Shown piece after piece: positions 1 to 7,457 of a DNA stretch of 64,000 bases. The notes beneath the pieces are model-generated. The model made no database searches, was not told the DNA's origin, and saw only the letters and a program-made list of their open reading frames with translations. Numbering within the stretch: position 1 is the stretch's first letter; every line of letters begins with the position of its first letter. The translations under genes and the position numbers were made by a program. Source of the DNA: Streptomyces sp. NBRC 109706 (GTDB lineage: Bacteria > Actinomycetota > Actinomycetes > Streptomycetales > Streptomycetaceae); NCBI RefSeq assembly GCF_000974485.1, contig NZ_BBOM01000007.1, positions 62,001-126,000 of the forward strand. The letters are read 5' to 3'.

Positions 1-425
1 GGGCGCTGGCCAACATCGCGATCTGGGGCGGCACCGGGTTCAACATGATCGTGATCTACACCGCGCTGCGCGCCATCCCGGCCGAGGTCCACGAGGCGGC
101 GCGGCTGGACGGCTGCACCCCGTGGCAGACGGCGCTGCGGATCAAGATCCCGATGGTGCTGCCGTCGCTGGTGCTCACCTTCTTCTTCTCGATCATCGCC
201 ACGCTCCAGGTCTTCAACGAGCCGACGACCCTGCGCCCGTTGACCAACAACCTGTCCACCACCTGGTCGCCGCTGATGAAGGTCTACCAGGACGCCTTCA
301 CCGGCGGTGACATCCATGCCGCCGCGGCGACGGCCGTGGTGATCGCCCTGGTGACCCTGGCCCTGTCGTTCGGCTTTCTGCGGCTGGCCACCGCCCGCAA
401 CCGCCGCGAGGAGAACGCCCGATGA
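1..425 (+). CDS. Sugar ABC transporter permease, MalF type (5' truncated)
   Basis: Inner-membrane permease of a carbohydrate ABC importer. The frame is open from base 3, so the start lies left of the window and only about 140 C-terminal residues are present. The cytoplasmic EAA loop that contacts the ATPase is clear (EAARLDGCTPWQTALRIKIP) and is followed by a hydrophobic span, a periplasmic-side stretch and a last membrane helix. Its TGA overlaps the next ATG (ATGA), so the two permeases are translationally coupled as in MalF/MalG pairs. The solute-binding protein is presumably upstream, outside the window. The substrate cannot be read from this fragment. Confidence 0.93.
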   Translation, partial: ALANIAIWGGTGFNMIVIYTALRAIPAEVHEAARLDGCTPWQTALRIKIPMVLPSLVLTFFFSIIATLQVFNEPTTLRPLTNNLSTTWSPLMKVYQDAFTGGDIHAAAATAVVIALVTLALSFGFLRLATARNRREENAR

Positions 426-1309
426 GCGCCCCGACCACCTCGGTGACCGCCAGGACCGCGTCGGCGGACGTCCGCCGTCCGCGCCGGATCGCGTTGCTGC
501 CCACGGCCGCGCTGCTGTTGGGCGCCCTCTACTGCCTGCTGCCGGTGGCGTGGGTCGTGATCGCCGCCACCAAGGCGGGCAACGAGCTGTTCTCGACCTT
601 CACCTTCGCGCCCGGCGGCGGACTGCTGGACAACGTCTCGGACCTCAACGGCTACCGGGACGGGATCTACTGGCGCTGGATGGCCAACTCCGCACTCTAC
701 GCGGGCCTCGGCGCGCTGCTGTCCTGCGCGGTCTCCGCGCTGGGCGGCTACGCGCTGGCGCTGTACCGCTTCCCCGGTCGGGAGACCGTCTTCAACGTGC
801 TGCTGGCCGGGGTGCTGATGCCGCCGGTGATCCTCGCGGTGCCGCAGTACCTGCTGCTGGCCGAGGTCCATCTGACCGACAGCCGGGCGGCCGTGTTGCT
901 GCCGGTGCTGCTCTCCCCCTACGGCATCTATCTGGCCCGGATCTACGCGGCCGCCGCCATCCCGCAGGATGTCGTCGAGGCGGCCCGGATGGACGGGTCG
1001 GGCGAGTGGCGGATCTTCCGCGCGGTCGCCCTGCCGATGATGGTGCCGGGTCTTGTGACCATCTTCCTGTTCCAGTTCGTCGCCATCTGGAACAACTTCC
1101 TGCTGCCGTACATCATGCTCAGCGACGACGAGAAGTTCCCCATCACGCTGGGCCTGTTCACCCTCCTCAACCAGGGCTCGACGACGCCGGCGCTCTACAC
1201 CCTGGTGATCACCGGCGCCCTGCTGGCGGTGCTGCCGCTGATCCTGCTCTTCCTCGTCGTCCAACGGTTCTGGAGCCTGGACCTCCTCTCCGGCGCGGTG
1301 AAGTCCTGA
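422..1309 (+). CDS. Sugar ABC transporter permease, MalG type
   Basis: Second permease of the same importer, 295 residues, the usual length for the MalG/CUT1 type. It has an N-terminal membrane helix after about 30 residues, five further hydrophobic segments, and an EAA loop near residue 190 (VEAARMDGSGEWRIFRAVALP is the region, with the conserved EAA and G). It ends with a helix and SGAVKS, the usual tail of this family. It starts in a 4-base overlap with the upstream permease. No ATPase gene follows; actinomycetes commonly share one MsiK-type ATPase among such importers, which is inference here. Confidence 0.95.
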   Translation: MSAPTTSVTARTASADVRRPRRIALLPTAALLLGALYCLLPVAWVVIAATKAGNELFSTFTFAPGGGLLDNVSDLNGYRDGIYWRWMANSALYAGLGALLSCAVSALGGYALALYRFPGRETVFNVLLAGVLMPPVILAVPQYLLLAEVHLTDSRAAVLLPVLLSPYGIYLARIYAAAAIPQDVVEAARMDGSGEWRIFRAVALPMMVPGLVTIFLFQFVAIWNNFLLPYIMLSDDEKFPITLGLFTLLNQGSTTPALYTLVITGALLAVLPLILLFLVVQRFWSLDLLSGAVKS

Positions 1310-1366
1310 CCGCACCCGGCGGACCTGGGACGACGGCTGTCAGTCGGTCGCCGTAGAGTCGTGACC

Positions 1367-2392
1367 ATGGGCAATCCGGTGAGACGTCAGCGGCCGACGA
1401 TCCACGATGTGGCGCGCGAGGCGGGCGTCTCGCGCGGGACGGTCTCGCGGGTGCTCAACGGCGGCCACCATGTCAGCCCGGCGGCCACGGAGGCGGTCAA
1501 CGCGGCGATCCGCAGGACGGGCTATGTGGTCAACCGGGCCGCCCGCAGCCTGATCACCGGCCGGTCGGGGTCGGTGGCGTTTCTGCTCACCGAGCCGCAG
1601 GAGCGGTTCTTCGAGGACCCCAACTTCAATGTGCTGCTGCGCGGCTGCACCCAGGCGCTGGCGGCACACGACATCCCGCTGCTGCTGATGATCGCCGGCT
1701 CGCGGGACGAGCAGCGGCGGATCACCCGCTATGTCACGGCCGGCCATGTGGACGGGGTGCTGCTGGTCTCCAGCCACACGGGGGATCCGGTGGCCGCCCA
1801 GCTCACCCGTGCCGGGATCCCGGTGGTCGCCTCGGGCCAGCCGATGGATCCGCGCGCCGGCCGGCTGGCGCATGTGGCGGCCGACGACCGGGACGGTGCC
1901 CGGCTGATGGTGCGCCATCTGGTGGCCCACGGCCGGCGCCGGATCGGCACGGTGACGGGGCCGCTGGACACCCCCGGCGGGGTGCAGCGGCTGGCCGGCT
2001 ATCGGGAGGTGCTGGACGAAGCCGGCCTCCCGTTCGAGGAGACGCTGGTGGCCACGGGGGACTACGGGCGGGAGAGCGGCGCCGTCGCCGCCGAGCAGCT
2101 GCTCGCCCGACACCCGGATCTGGACGCGCTGTTCGTGGCCTCCGATCTGATGGCGCGCGGCGCGCTGGACGCCCTGGACCGCGCCGGGCGCCGGGTGCCG
2201 GGGGATGTGGCGGTCGGCGGCTTCGACGACTCGTCCGCCGCGCTGGCCGGCCGGCCGGCGCTGACGACGGTCCGCCAGCCCTGGGACCGGATCAGCCAGG
2301 AGATGGTCCGGGTGCTGTTGGCGCGGATCGCCGGCGAGGACACCTCGGCGGTGATCCTCCCCACCGAGCTGGTGGTCCGCGACTCGGCATGA
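1367..2392 (+). CDS. LacI-family transcriptional regulator
   Basis: Sugar-responsive DNA-binding regulator, 341 residues. The N-terminal helix-turn-helix and hinge helix are canonical (VAREAGVSRGTVSRVLNG), followed by a periplasmic-binding-protein-like effector domain and the C-terminal D(D)SSAA...LTTVRQP region typical of the family. It sits 57 bases after the sugar permeases in the same direction and probably controls them. A -10-like TAGAGT at 1354-1359 lies just upstream, so the gene may have its own promoter and a leaderless ATG at 1367; a GTG at 1361 in the same frame is the alternative start. The effector is unknown. It is the only LacI regulator in the window, so it is a possible but unproven partner for the LacI-type palindromes at 29.8, 35.0, 35.2 and 56.7 kb. 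Confidence 0.93.
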   Translation: MGNPVRRQRPTIHDVAREAGVSRGTVSRVLNGGHHVSPAATEAVNAAIRRTGYVVNRAARSLITGRSGSVAFLLTEPQERFFEDPNFNVLLRGCTQALAAHDIPLLLMIAGSRDEQRRITRYVTAGHVDGVLLVSSHTGDPVAAQLTRAGIPVVASGQPMDPRAGRLAHVAADDRDGARLMVRHLVAHGRRRIGTVTGPLDTPGGVQRLAGYREVLDEAGLPFEETLVATGDYGRESGAVAAEQLLARHPDLDALFVASDLMARGALDALDRAGRRVPGDVAVGGFDDSSAALAGRPALTTVRQPWDRISQEMVRVLLARIAGEDTSAVILPTELVVRDSA

Positions 2393-2491
2393 CGTCCCTC
2401 GGTCAACTCCCGTAGGATTCCGTGATCTTCCACGGGCCGCCCCGGCGTCGCGGGGGGCGCCCTGGCCGCCCGACAACTGACGGAGTTCGCC

Positions 2492-2908
2492 GTGAGCATT
2501 CCCGAGGACGTGGCCGCCGCCCGCTACGTCAACCTCACCACCTTCCGCCGCACCGGTGTCCCGGTCGCCACCCCCGTGTGGCTCGCCCCGGACGGCGAGC
2601 GGATGGTGCTCTGGACCAACAACGACAGCGGCAAGGTGAAGCGTCTGCGGCATACCGCCGACGTCACCGTGACCGTCTGCGATATCCGGGGCCGGGTGCG
2701 CCCCGGCACCCCCGAACACCGCGCGACCGCGCGGGTCCTGGACGCGGAGGAGAGCAGGGCGGCGCGCGCCGTGCTGTCCCGCCGGTACCGGATGATGCGC
2801 CTGGGCAGCCTGCTCGCCCGGGTGGTGCCGAGGATCACCCGGCGCGGCATCGCGGTGGCGGTCCACTTCGACACCCCCGACTCCCCGGAGACCGGCGACG
2901 CCGGGTGA
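2492..2908 (+). CDS. PPOX-class F420- or FMN-dependent oxidoreductase
   Basis: Small split-barrel flavin/deazaflavin enzyme of the pyridoxamine-phosphate-oxidase-like superfamily, 138 residues. The signature is a first strand ending in GVPVATPVWL, then WTNNDSGKVKRLRHTADVTV, where the basic KVKRLR segment typically contacts the cofactor phosphate. It starts at a GTG preceded by CGGAG six bases upstream. It stands alone between the LacI gene and a convergent kinase. The substrate is not predictable. A paralogue of similar size lies at 45503-45907. Confidence 0.85.
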   Translation: MSIPEDVAAARYVNLTTFRRTGVPVATPVWLAPDGERMVLWTNNDSGKVKRLRHTADVTVTVCDIRGRVRPGTPEHRATARVLDAEESRAARAVLSRRYRMMRLGSLLARVVPRITRRGIAVAVHFDTPDSPETGDAG

Positions 2909-2930
2909 GGACCCGGACGGGAACGGGCCG

Positions 2931-3112
2931 TCAGCGCGGTGCCCAGCGGCGGATCAGCCGGGCGGAGAGCGCCGCGTGCAGGACGAGGACGATCACCAGC
3001 AGGAGGTAGAACCGCAGCAGATAGGACCGGTCCCCCACGTTCCACCAGCTCCAGAGATACGGGGCCCAGGGCCCGACGCCCGTCAGCAGTCCGCCGGCCG
3101 ACCCTGGTTGAG
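2931..3112 (-). other. Out-of-frame C-terminal extension of the kinase gene
   Basis: On the minus strand, one frame away from the kinase, this stretch reads SAGGLLTGVGPWAPY, then YLWSWWNVGDRSYLLRF and a strong membrane helix (YLLLVIVLVLHAALSA), ending RLIRRWAPR and TGA at 2931-2933. It has coding-like third positions and continues the run of membrane segments at the end of the kinase. It has no start codon or ribosome site of its own. The simplest reading is that it is the true C-terminus, separated by a single-base indel around the CAGGGTCGG at about 3106-3114. A sequencing error and a real mutation cannot be told apart here. Confidence 0.6.
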
Positions 3113-4438
3113 CCGCAGGGCGGTGCCCAGACGCCCCGGCGGCAGCGGATGCCGCGCGCGGGGCGCCAGGAAGTGCTGGAGGGCGAGCGAGACGACGGCC
3201 GCCACCAGCAGCCACGCCAGAAAGTGCCCCATCCTGGACCCGTCGTCGAACGAGTGGACCAGGCCGCCGGCCGCGAACCCGAGCGCCAGGGCGAGGAAGG
3301 TGGCGAGCGCGATCCGTCCCCCGGCCAGTTCGGGCCGCGCCCGGTAGGCCGCGAGGGCGAGGGCGCCGCCCACCAGCAGGGCGAGCAGAGCCTCCTGCCT
3401 GGGACCGTTGCCCCAACCGCTCCCCATGTACCCCCACCACATGCTCGGCAGCAGGAACCCCACCACGGCGGCCGTGATCACCAACCCCCGGCCAGGGGTG
3501 GCGCGTTCCGGTGGCGGGGGCGGAACCGTCGGAAGGCCGGGGCGCAGGGTCGGTGGCGGCGGAATATGGGTGGTGACCGTCCGGGCCGACGCGGTGGCCG
3601 TCGCCGTGGGCAGCGCGGACAGTCGCGCGCGGACGGTGGCGGCGTCGGCCGGCCGGTCCTGGGGCCGCTTGGCGAGCAGCCCCAGCACCAACGCGTCCCA
3701 GGCCGCGGGCAGTCCCGGCCGCAGGACGCTCGGCGGCACGGGCGCGTCGTCGATATGCATCCGCAGCACCACATGCACCAGGCCGTTGACGAACGGCGGG
3801 CGGCCGGTGAGCAGTTCGTAGAGCAGACAGCCGAGCGAGTACAGATCGGACCGCGCGTCGATACGCTCGGCGCCGAGGCACTGCTCGGGCGACATATAGG
3901 CGGGCGTGCCCACGGCCGCGCCGGTGCGGGTCAGCCGGGTCAACTCGGTGGCGTCGCCGAGGAAACGGGCGACGCCGAAGTCGAGGACCACCGCCCGTCC
4001 CTCCGCGTCGACCAGGACGTTCGACGGTTTGAGGTCCCGATGCACCACCCCGGCGCGGTGGGCGGCCTCCAGCGCCCGGCACACGTCACCGCCCCAGCGG
4101 ACGATGTCGTCCAGACCGGGCGACGGCGCGCCGACGGACATCGGCCGGCCATGGAGGCGTTCCATCACCAGATAGAGCACCTGTCGGTCGTCGACCCGGG
4201 TGCGCCCGAAGTCATGGATGGTCACCACCTGACGGCTGGCCAGCCCGGCGGCCAGCCGCGCCTCCCGCTCGAACCGCGCGCGCAGCTCCTCGCCGACCTC
4301 GTCCGGCAGACCGGTGAGCGTCTTGACCGCGACGGAGCGGCCCAGGCGTTCGTCCCACGCCTCCCAGACGGTGCCCATCCCGCCGGCGCCTATGCGGTCG
4401 GTGATCCGGTATCGGCCGTCCAGCAACGTTCCGCGCAT
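3083..4438 (-). CDS. Receptor-type serine/threonine protein kinase, C-terminus probably frameshifted
   Basis: Membrane Hanks-type kinase. Residues 8-265 hold the kinase domain: the glycine loop GAGGMGTVWEAW, the VAIK-like lysine in VAVKTL, HRDLKPSNV, the DFG motif in VLDFGVARFLG and the APE-like segment TPAYMSPEQC. A Pro/Thr-rich linker follows, then several hydrophobic segments from about residue 315 onward. In this frame the protein ends abruptly after ALRLNQGRPADC. The next frame continues from the same point with an obvious membrane helix (see 2931-3112), so a one-base deletion near 3108-3114 has probably shortened the protein by about 50 residues. The start is the ATG of MRGTLLDGRY; this end faces the PPOX gene. 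Confidence 0.9.
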   Translation of the reverse strand: MRGTLLDGRYRITDRIGAGGMGTVWEAWDERLGRSVAVKTLTGLPDEVGEELRARFEREARLAAGLASRQVVTIHDFGRTRVDDRQVLYLVMERLHGRPMSVGAPSPGLDDIVRWGGDVCRALEAAHRAGVVHRDLKPSNVLVDAEGRAVVLDFGVARFLGDATELTRLTRTGAAVGTPAYMSPEQCLGAERIDARSDLYSLGCLLYELLTGRPPFVNGLVHVVLRMHIDDAPVPPSVLRPGLPAAWDALVLGLLAKRPQDRPADAATVRARLSALPTATATASARTVTTHIPPPPTLRPGLPTVPPPPPERATPGRGLVITAAVVGFLLPSMWWGYMGSGWGNGPRQEALLALLVGGALALAAYRARPELAGGRIALATFLALALGFAAGGLVHSFDDGSRMGHFLAWLLVAAVVSLALQHFLAPRARHPLPPGRLGTALRLNQGRPADC

Positions 4439-4752
4439 CTACCGCAACCCCCCGGGTATCAGACGGGGGTTCAGATTGGCCCAACTCGGCGGCCCACACA
4501 AGCGGTTGCTCGTCCCCGCCCTGTCGCCGCCCCGTCGCCGCCACCGCCGCCGCCCCCGGAAACGGTTCCAGTTCTACAACGAATCGGTTACGGTAAGGCG
4601 CAGTTCGGCGAGCCGGGCCGGCCCGGGGCCGCTTCGCCGTTCGCGTGTTCACGACGTCGTTATCCGCTGGTCGCCCGGGGCGGGGAAGCCGATAACGCGT
4701 GCTTCCTACCGTTCCCTTGGCTCGTCATGCCGTCACACCATGGGAGAAGCGC
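4439..4752. other. Intergenic region between divergent kinase and secreted-protein genes
   Basis: This 314-base gap holds the divergent promoters of the kinase (minus) and the secreted protein (plus). I see no coding frame with a ribosome site. A 7-bp inverted repeat, CGTTATC at 4658-4664 and GATAACG at 4691-4697, lies about 60 bases before the secreted-protein start and could be an operator, but it is short. The strand preceding 4753 has GGGAG at 4742-4746, the ribosome site used to place that start. Confidence 0.5.
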
Positions 4753-5967
4753 GTGTCTCAGGCCAGGTTGATCCTTGTCGCCGCCCTCGCCGCCGCCGGG
4801 TTGGCCATCGCGACGACGCCCACCGCGGGGGCCGCCCCGCAGCCCGCCCCCAGCGCCCCACCGGTGGTCGAGGAGACACCGGCCGCCGCCCATCTCCCGC
4901 CCGAGCCCCGCTGGCCCGAGTACATCAACGGCGGGACCTGGCCCACCAGCCATGTCCAAGGCGTGGTGGTGGACACCGAGAACGAGCTGGTCTACTGGTC
5001 TTTTACCCAGATGTTCGTCAAGACCGACCTCGCGGGGAACGTCATCGGCACCGTCGAGGGCCTGACCGGCCATCTCGGCGACATCGACCTCAACCGCCGC
5101 GACGGCCGGGTCTACGGCTCCCTGGAGTACAAGGCCGAGGAGGCCTTCTATATCGCCGTCTTCGACGTGGCCGCGATCGACCGGATCGGCATGGACGCCG
5201 AGACGGACGGCGTCCTCACCACCGTCCATCTGGCGGAGGTGGTCGAGGACTTCACCGCCGACATGGACGGTGACGGCGTCTTCGACGGGGACACCGGTGA
5301 CACGGCCGACCACCGGTACGGCTGCAGCGGCATCGACGGCGTCTCGTTCGGGCCGTCCTTCGGGGACCGCTGGGGCGGGCGGCAGAAGCTGATGGTCGCC
5401 TACGGGGTGTACTCCAACACGGAGCGGACGGACAACGACCACCAGGTGATCCTGGAGTACGACACGCGTGACTGGCGGCGCTACGAGCGGCCGTTGAGCC
5501 AGGTGGACCCGCACCGCAGCGGGCCCCGCTCGGTGGAGGAGAAGTACTTCCTGCACACCGGCAACACCACCTATGGCGTGCAGAACCTCGAATATGATCA
5601 GCACACGGGCCATTGGCTGCTGGCCGTCTACCCGGGTGTCAAGGAGGAGTTCCCCAACTACCCGCTCTTCATGGTGGAGGGCGCCGAGCGGCCGGAGCGC
5701 GGCGAGATCGTGGGCCAACCGGAGTACGAGGAGGGCACGTTGCTGAGTCTGCTGCCGCGTGGCCTGCACGACGAGGCCACCGATGTCTGGGGCTGGGACT
5801 TCGACGCCTCCTACGGGCTGGAATCCCTCGGCGACGGCTACTACTACGGCGCCCGGGGGCGCGCGGTGCCCGACGCCGGTCAGGAGGGCGAGGTGCATCT
5901 CCACCGCTGGAGCGGCGAGCCGCCCAACCCGTTCACGCCGGTCGCCGGCTCCGGCGAAGCCCGCTAG
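4753..5967 (+). CDS. Secreted protein of unknown function
   Basis: 404 residues. The GTG at 4753 is chosen because GGGAG lies six bases upstream and the product then begins with a Sec signal peptide (MSQARLILVAALAAAGLAIA, cleavage near TAGAA). The mature part is rich in Trp, Tyr and Gly and has repeated blade-like segments (GVVVDTENELVYW, GNVIGTVEGLTGHLGDIDL, WLLAVYPG), suggesting a beta-propeller. An acidic DMDGDGVFDGDTGD stretch near residue 175 resembles a calcium-binding loop. I do not recognise the family. It is followed six bases later by a MerR gene on the same strand, but there is no functional evidence linking them. Confidence 0.85.
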   Translation: MSQARLILVAALAAAGLAIATTPTAGAAPQPAPSAPPVVEETPAAAHLPPEPRWPEYINGGTWPTSHVQGVVVDTENELVYWSFTQMFVKTDLAGNVIGTVEGLTGHLGDIDLNRRDGRVYGSLEYKAEEAFYIAVFDVAAIDRIGMDAETDGVLTTVHLAEVVEDFTADMDGDGVFDGDTGDTADHRYGCSGIDGVSFGPSFGDRWGGRQKLMVAYGVYSNTERTDNDHQVILEYDTRDWRRYERPLSQVDPHRSGPRSVEEKYFLHTGNTTYGVQNLEYDQHTGHWLLAVYPGVKEEFPNYPLFMVEGAERPERGEIVGQPEYEEGTLLSLLPRGLHDEATDVWGWDFDASYGLESLGDGYYYGARGRAVPDAGQEGEVHLHRWSGEPPNPFTPVAGSGEAR

Positions 5968-5973
5968 CGAACG

Positions 5974-6321
5974 ATGCGGATCGGGGAGGCCGCCCGGGTC
6001 AGCGGCGTAAGCGTGCGGGCGTTGCGCTACTACGAGGACGAGGGGTTGATCGTCCCGGGGCGGCACAGCAATGGATACCGCGACTACTGCCGGCCGACCA
6101 TCGACCGGGTCCGCACCGTCCGCGCGCTGTTGGCGTCGGGGCTGCCGGTGCGGCTGGTCAGGGAGGCACTGCCGGCCGTCGACGACGGCGGGCGCGCCGT
6201 GTCGGAGGCCGAGTTCCTGGCCGAGGTCGCCGGCTACCGGGATCGGCTCGCCGCCCGGATCGCCGAACTCCAGGCGCGCCAGGCCGCGCTCGACGCCTTC
6301 CTCCGCGACTCCGGGGCTTGA
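5974..6321 (+). CDS. MerR-family transcriptional regulator
   Basis: 115-residue MerR regulator. The winged helix is at the N-terminus (MRIGEAARVSGVSVRALRYY, then the wing around GRHSNGYRDY), followed by a helical segment ending in a coiled coil (AARIAELQARQAALDAFL) for dimerisation. There is no separate effector domain, and no conserved Cys, so metal or Fe-S sensing of the MerR/SoxR kind is unlikely. It ends inside the promoter of the next gene, a quinone oxidoreductase, which carries a MerR-type 18-19-bp spacer. This strongly suggests that it activates that gene. Confidence 0.92.
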   Translation: MRIGEAARVSGVSVRALRYYEDEGLIVPGRHSNGYRDYCRPTIDRVRTVRALLASGLPVRLVREALPAVDDGGRAVSEAEFLAEVAGYRDRLAARIAELQARQAALDAFLRDSGA

Positions 6322-6350
6322 CCCTGACGCAGGCGTGAGGCTTCTACGGT
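6318..6350 (+). promoter_or_regulatory. MerR-type promoter with long spacer
   Basis: A -35 box TTGACC (6318-6323), which overlaps the stop codon of the MerR gene, is separated by 18-19 bases from TTCTAC/TCTACG (6342-6348). The spacer carries an imperfect inverted repeat, CCTGACGC-AG-GCGTGAGG. This is the architecture of promoters that MerR proteins activate by untwisting the spacer. Transcription would begin close to the ATG at 6358, giving a leaderless mRNA. Confidence 0.65.
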
Positions 6351-6357
6351 GCCGCGC

Positions 6358-7350
6358 ATGGAGAACAGCAGCACCACGATGCGCGCCCTGGTCCAACGCT
6401 CCACCGCCGGCCCGGAGGATCTGGTCCTCGTCCACGACCGTCCCCGCCCCGATCCGGGGCCGGGCGAGTACCTGGTCCGGGTCGGCGCCGCCGGCGTCAA
6501 CTTCGCCGATGTGACGCAGAGCCGGGGCGCCTACGGAGACGGCCCTCGGCCGCCCTATGTCGCGGGCTTCGAGGCGGCCGGCGAGATCGTGGCCGTCGGG
6601 GCCGACGTCCCCGCCCCGTTGCCGGTCGGCACGGTGGTCGTGGGGGCCGGCGCCGGTGCCTTCGCCGAGTATCTGACGATGCCGGCGGCCGGGGCACTGC
6701 CCGTTCCCGACGGGTGGACGGACGCCCAGGCCCTCGGCCTGGTGCTGAACTGGGCGACGGCGCTGGCCGCGCTCCGGCCGCTGGGCGGTGTCGCGCCGGG
6801 CGAGACGGTGCTGGTGCACGCGGCGGCGGGCGGAGTAGGCCAGGCCGCGGTCCGGCTCGCCCGCCACTACGGTGCGCGGGTGGTCGCGACGGCCTCACCG
6901 GCCAAGCACGCCACCGTTCGCGCGCTGGGCGCCGACGCGGTCCTCGACGCGGCGCGGCCCGACCTGGCCGAGGCGATCACCGATCTGACGGGCGGCGTCG
7001 ACCTGGTCCTGGAGTCCGTCGGCCGGACCACGTTCGCGGCCAGCCTCGCCGTCGCCAAGCCGTTCCTCGGCCGGGTGGTGGTCTTCGGCGCGGCCTCGGG
7101 CGACGCCCAACTCACCACCCACGACCTGGTCTTCCGCCACCGGGCGCAGCTCAAGGGCCTGCATATCGGCGCGTTGGCCGAGCTGGCCCCGGCGCTGTAC
7201 CGCTCCCTCCTGACCGAACTCCGCGCCCTTGTCGAGCAGGGCGTCTACCCACCCGGCACGCCCACCCTCCACCCCCTCGCCGCGGGCCCCACCGTGCTGG
7301 CCGAGTTGGCCGGCGGCCGCACCGAGGGCAAACACGCCCTTGTCCCCTGA
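6358..7350 (+). CDS. Zinc-type alcohol dehydrogenase-like quinone oxidoreductase
   Basis: NAD(P)H:quinone oxidoreductase family (medium-chain dehydrogenase superfamily without catalytic zinc), about 330 residues. The N-terminal GroES-like domain contains VGAAGVNFADVTQSRGAYG and GFEAAGEIVAVG. The Rossmann domain has the nucleotide motif HAAAGGVGQAAVRLARHYGA near residue 155. Zinc ligands of true alcohol dehydrogenases are absent. A GTG at 6349 is an in-frame alternative start, but the MerR-type promoter places transcription initiation at about 6355-6358 and so favours the ATG. The upstream MerR gene is the likely regulator; reactive quinones or carbonyls are plausible inducers (inference). Confidence 0.92.
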   Translation: MENSSTTMRALVQRSTAGPEDLVLVHDRPRPDPGPGEYLVRVGAAGVNFADVTQSRGAYGDGPRPPYVAGFEAAGEIVAVGADVPAPLPVGTVVVGAGAGAFAEYLTMPAAGALPVPDGWTDAQALGLVLNWATALAALRPLGGVAPGETVLVHAAAGGVGQAAVRLARHYGARVVATASPAKHATVRALGADAVLDAARPDLAEAITDLTGGVDLVLESVGRTTFAASLAVAKPFLGRVVVFGAASGDAQLTTHDLVFRHRAQLKGLHIGALAELAPALYRSLLTELRALVEQGVYPPGTPTLHPLAAGPTVLAELAGGRTEGKHALVP

Positions 7351-7366
7351 CACCGACCGAAAGAGG

Positions 7367-7392
7367 CCGCGCCGGCGTGCGCGCCGGCGCGG
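7367..7392. terminator. Bidirectional hairpin terminator
   Basis: A perfect 11-bp inverted repeat, CCGCGCCGGCG-TGCG-CGCCGGCGCGG, lies between the convergent quinone oxidoreductase and phosphatase genes. It has no U tract, as is common for actinomycete terminators. A second, weaker CCCCGG...CCGGGG repeat follows. Confidence 0.75.
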
Positions 7393-7457
7393 TCCCCGGG
7401 TGCATGTCGCCGCCGGGGACCGCGCCGTGGTGCGCCGCCGGGCCCGGCGCGGGAGCG

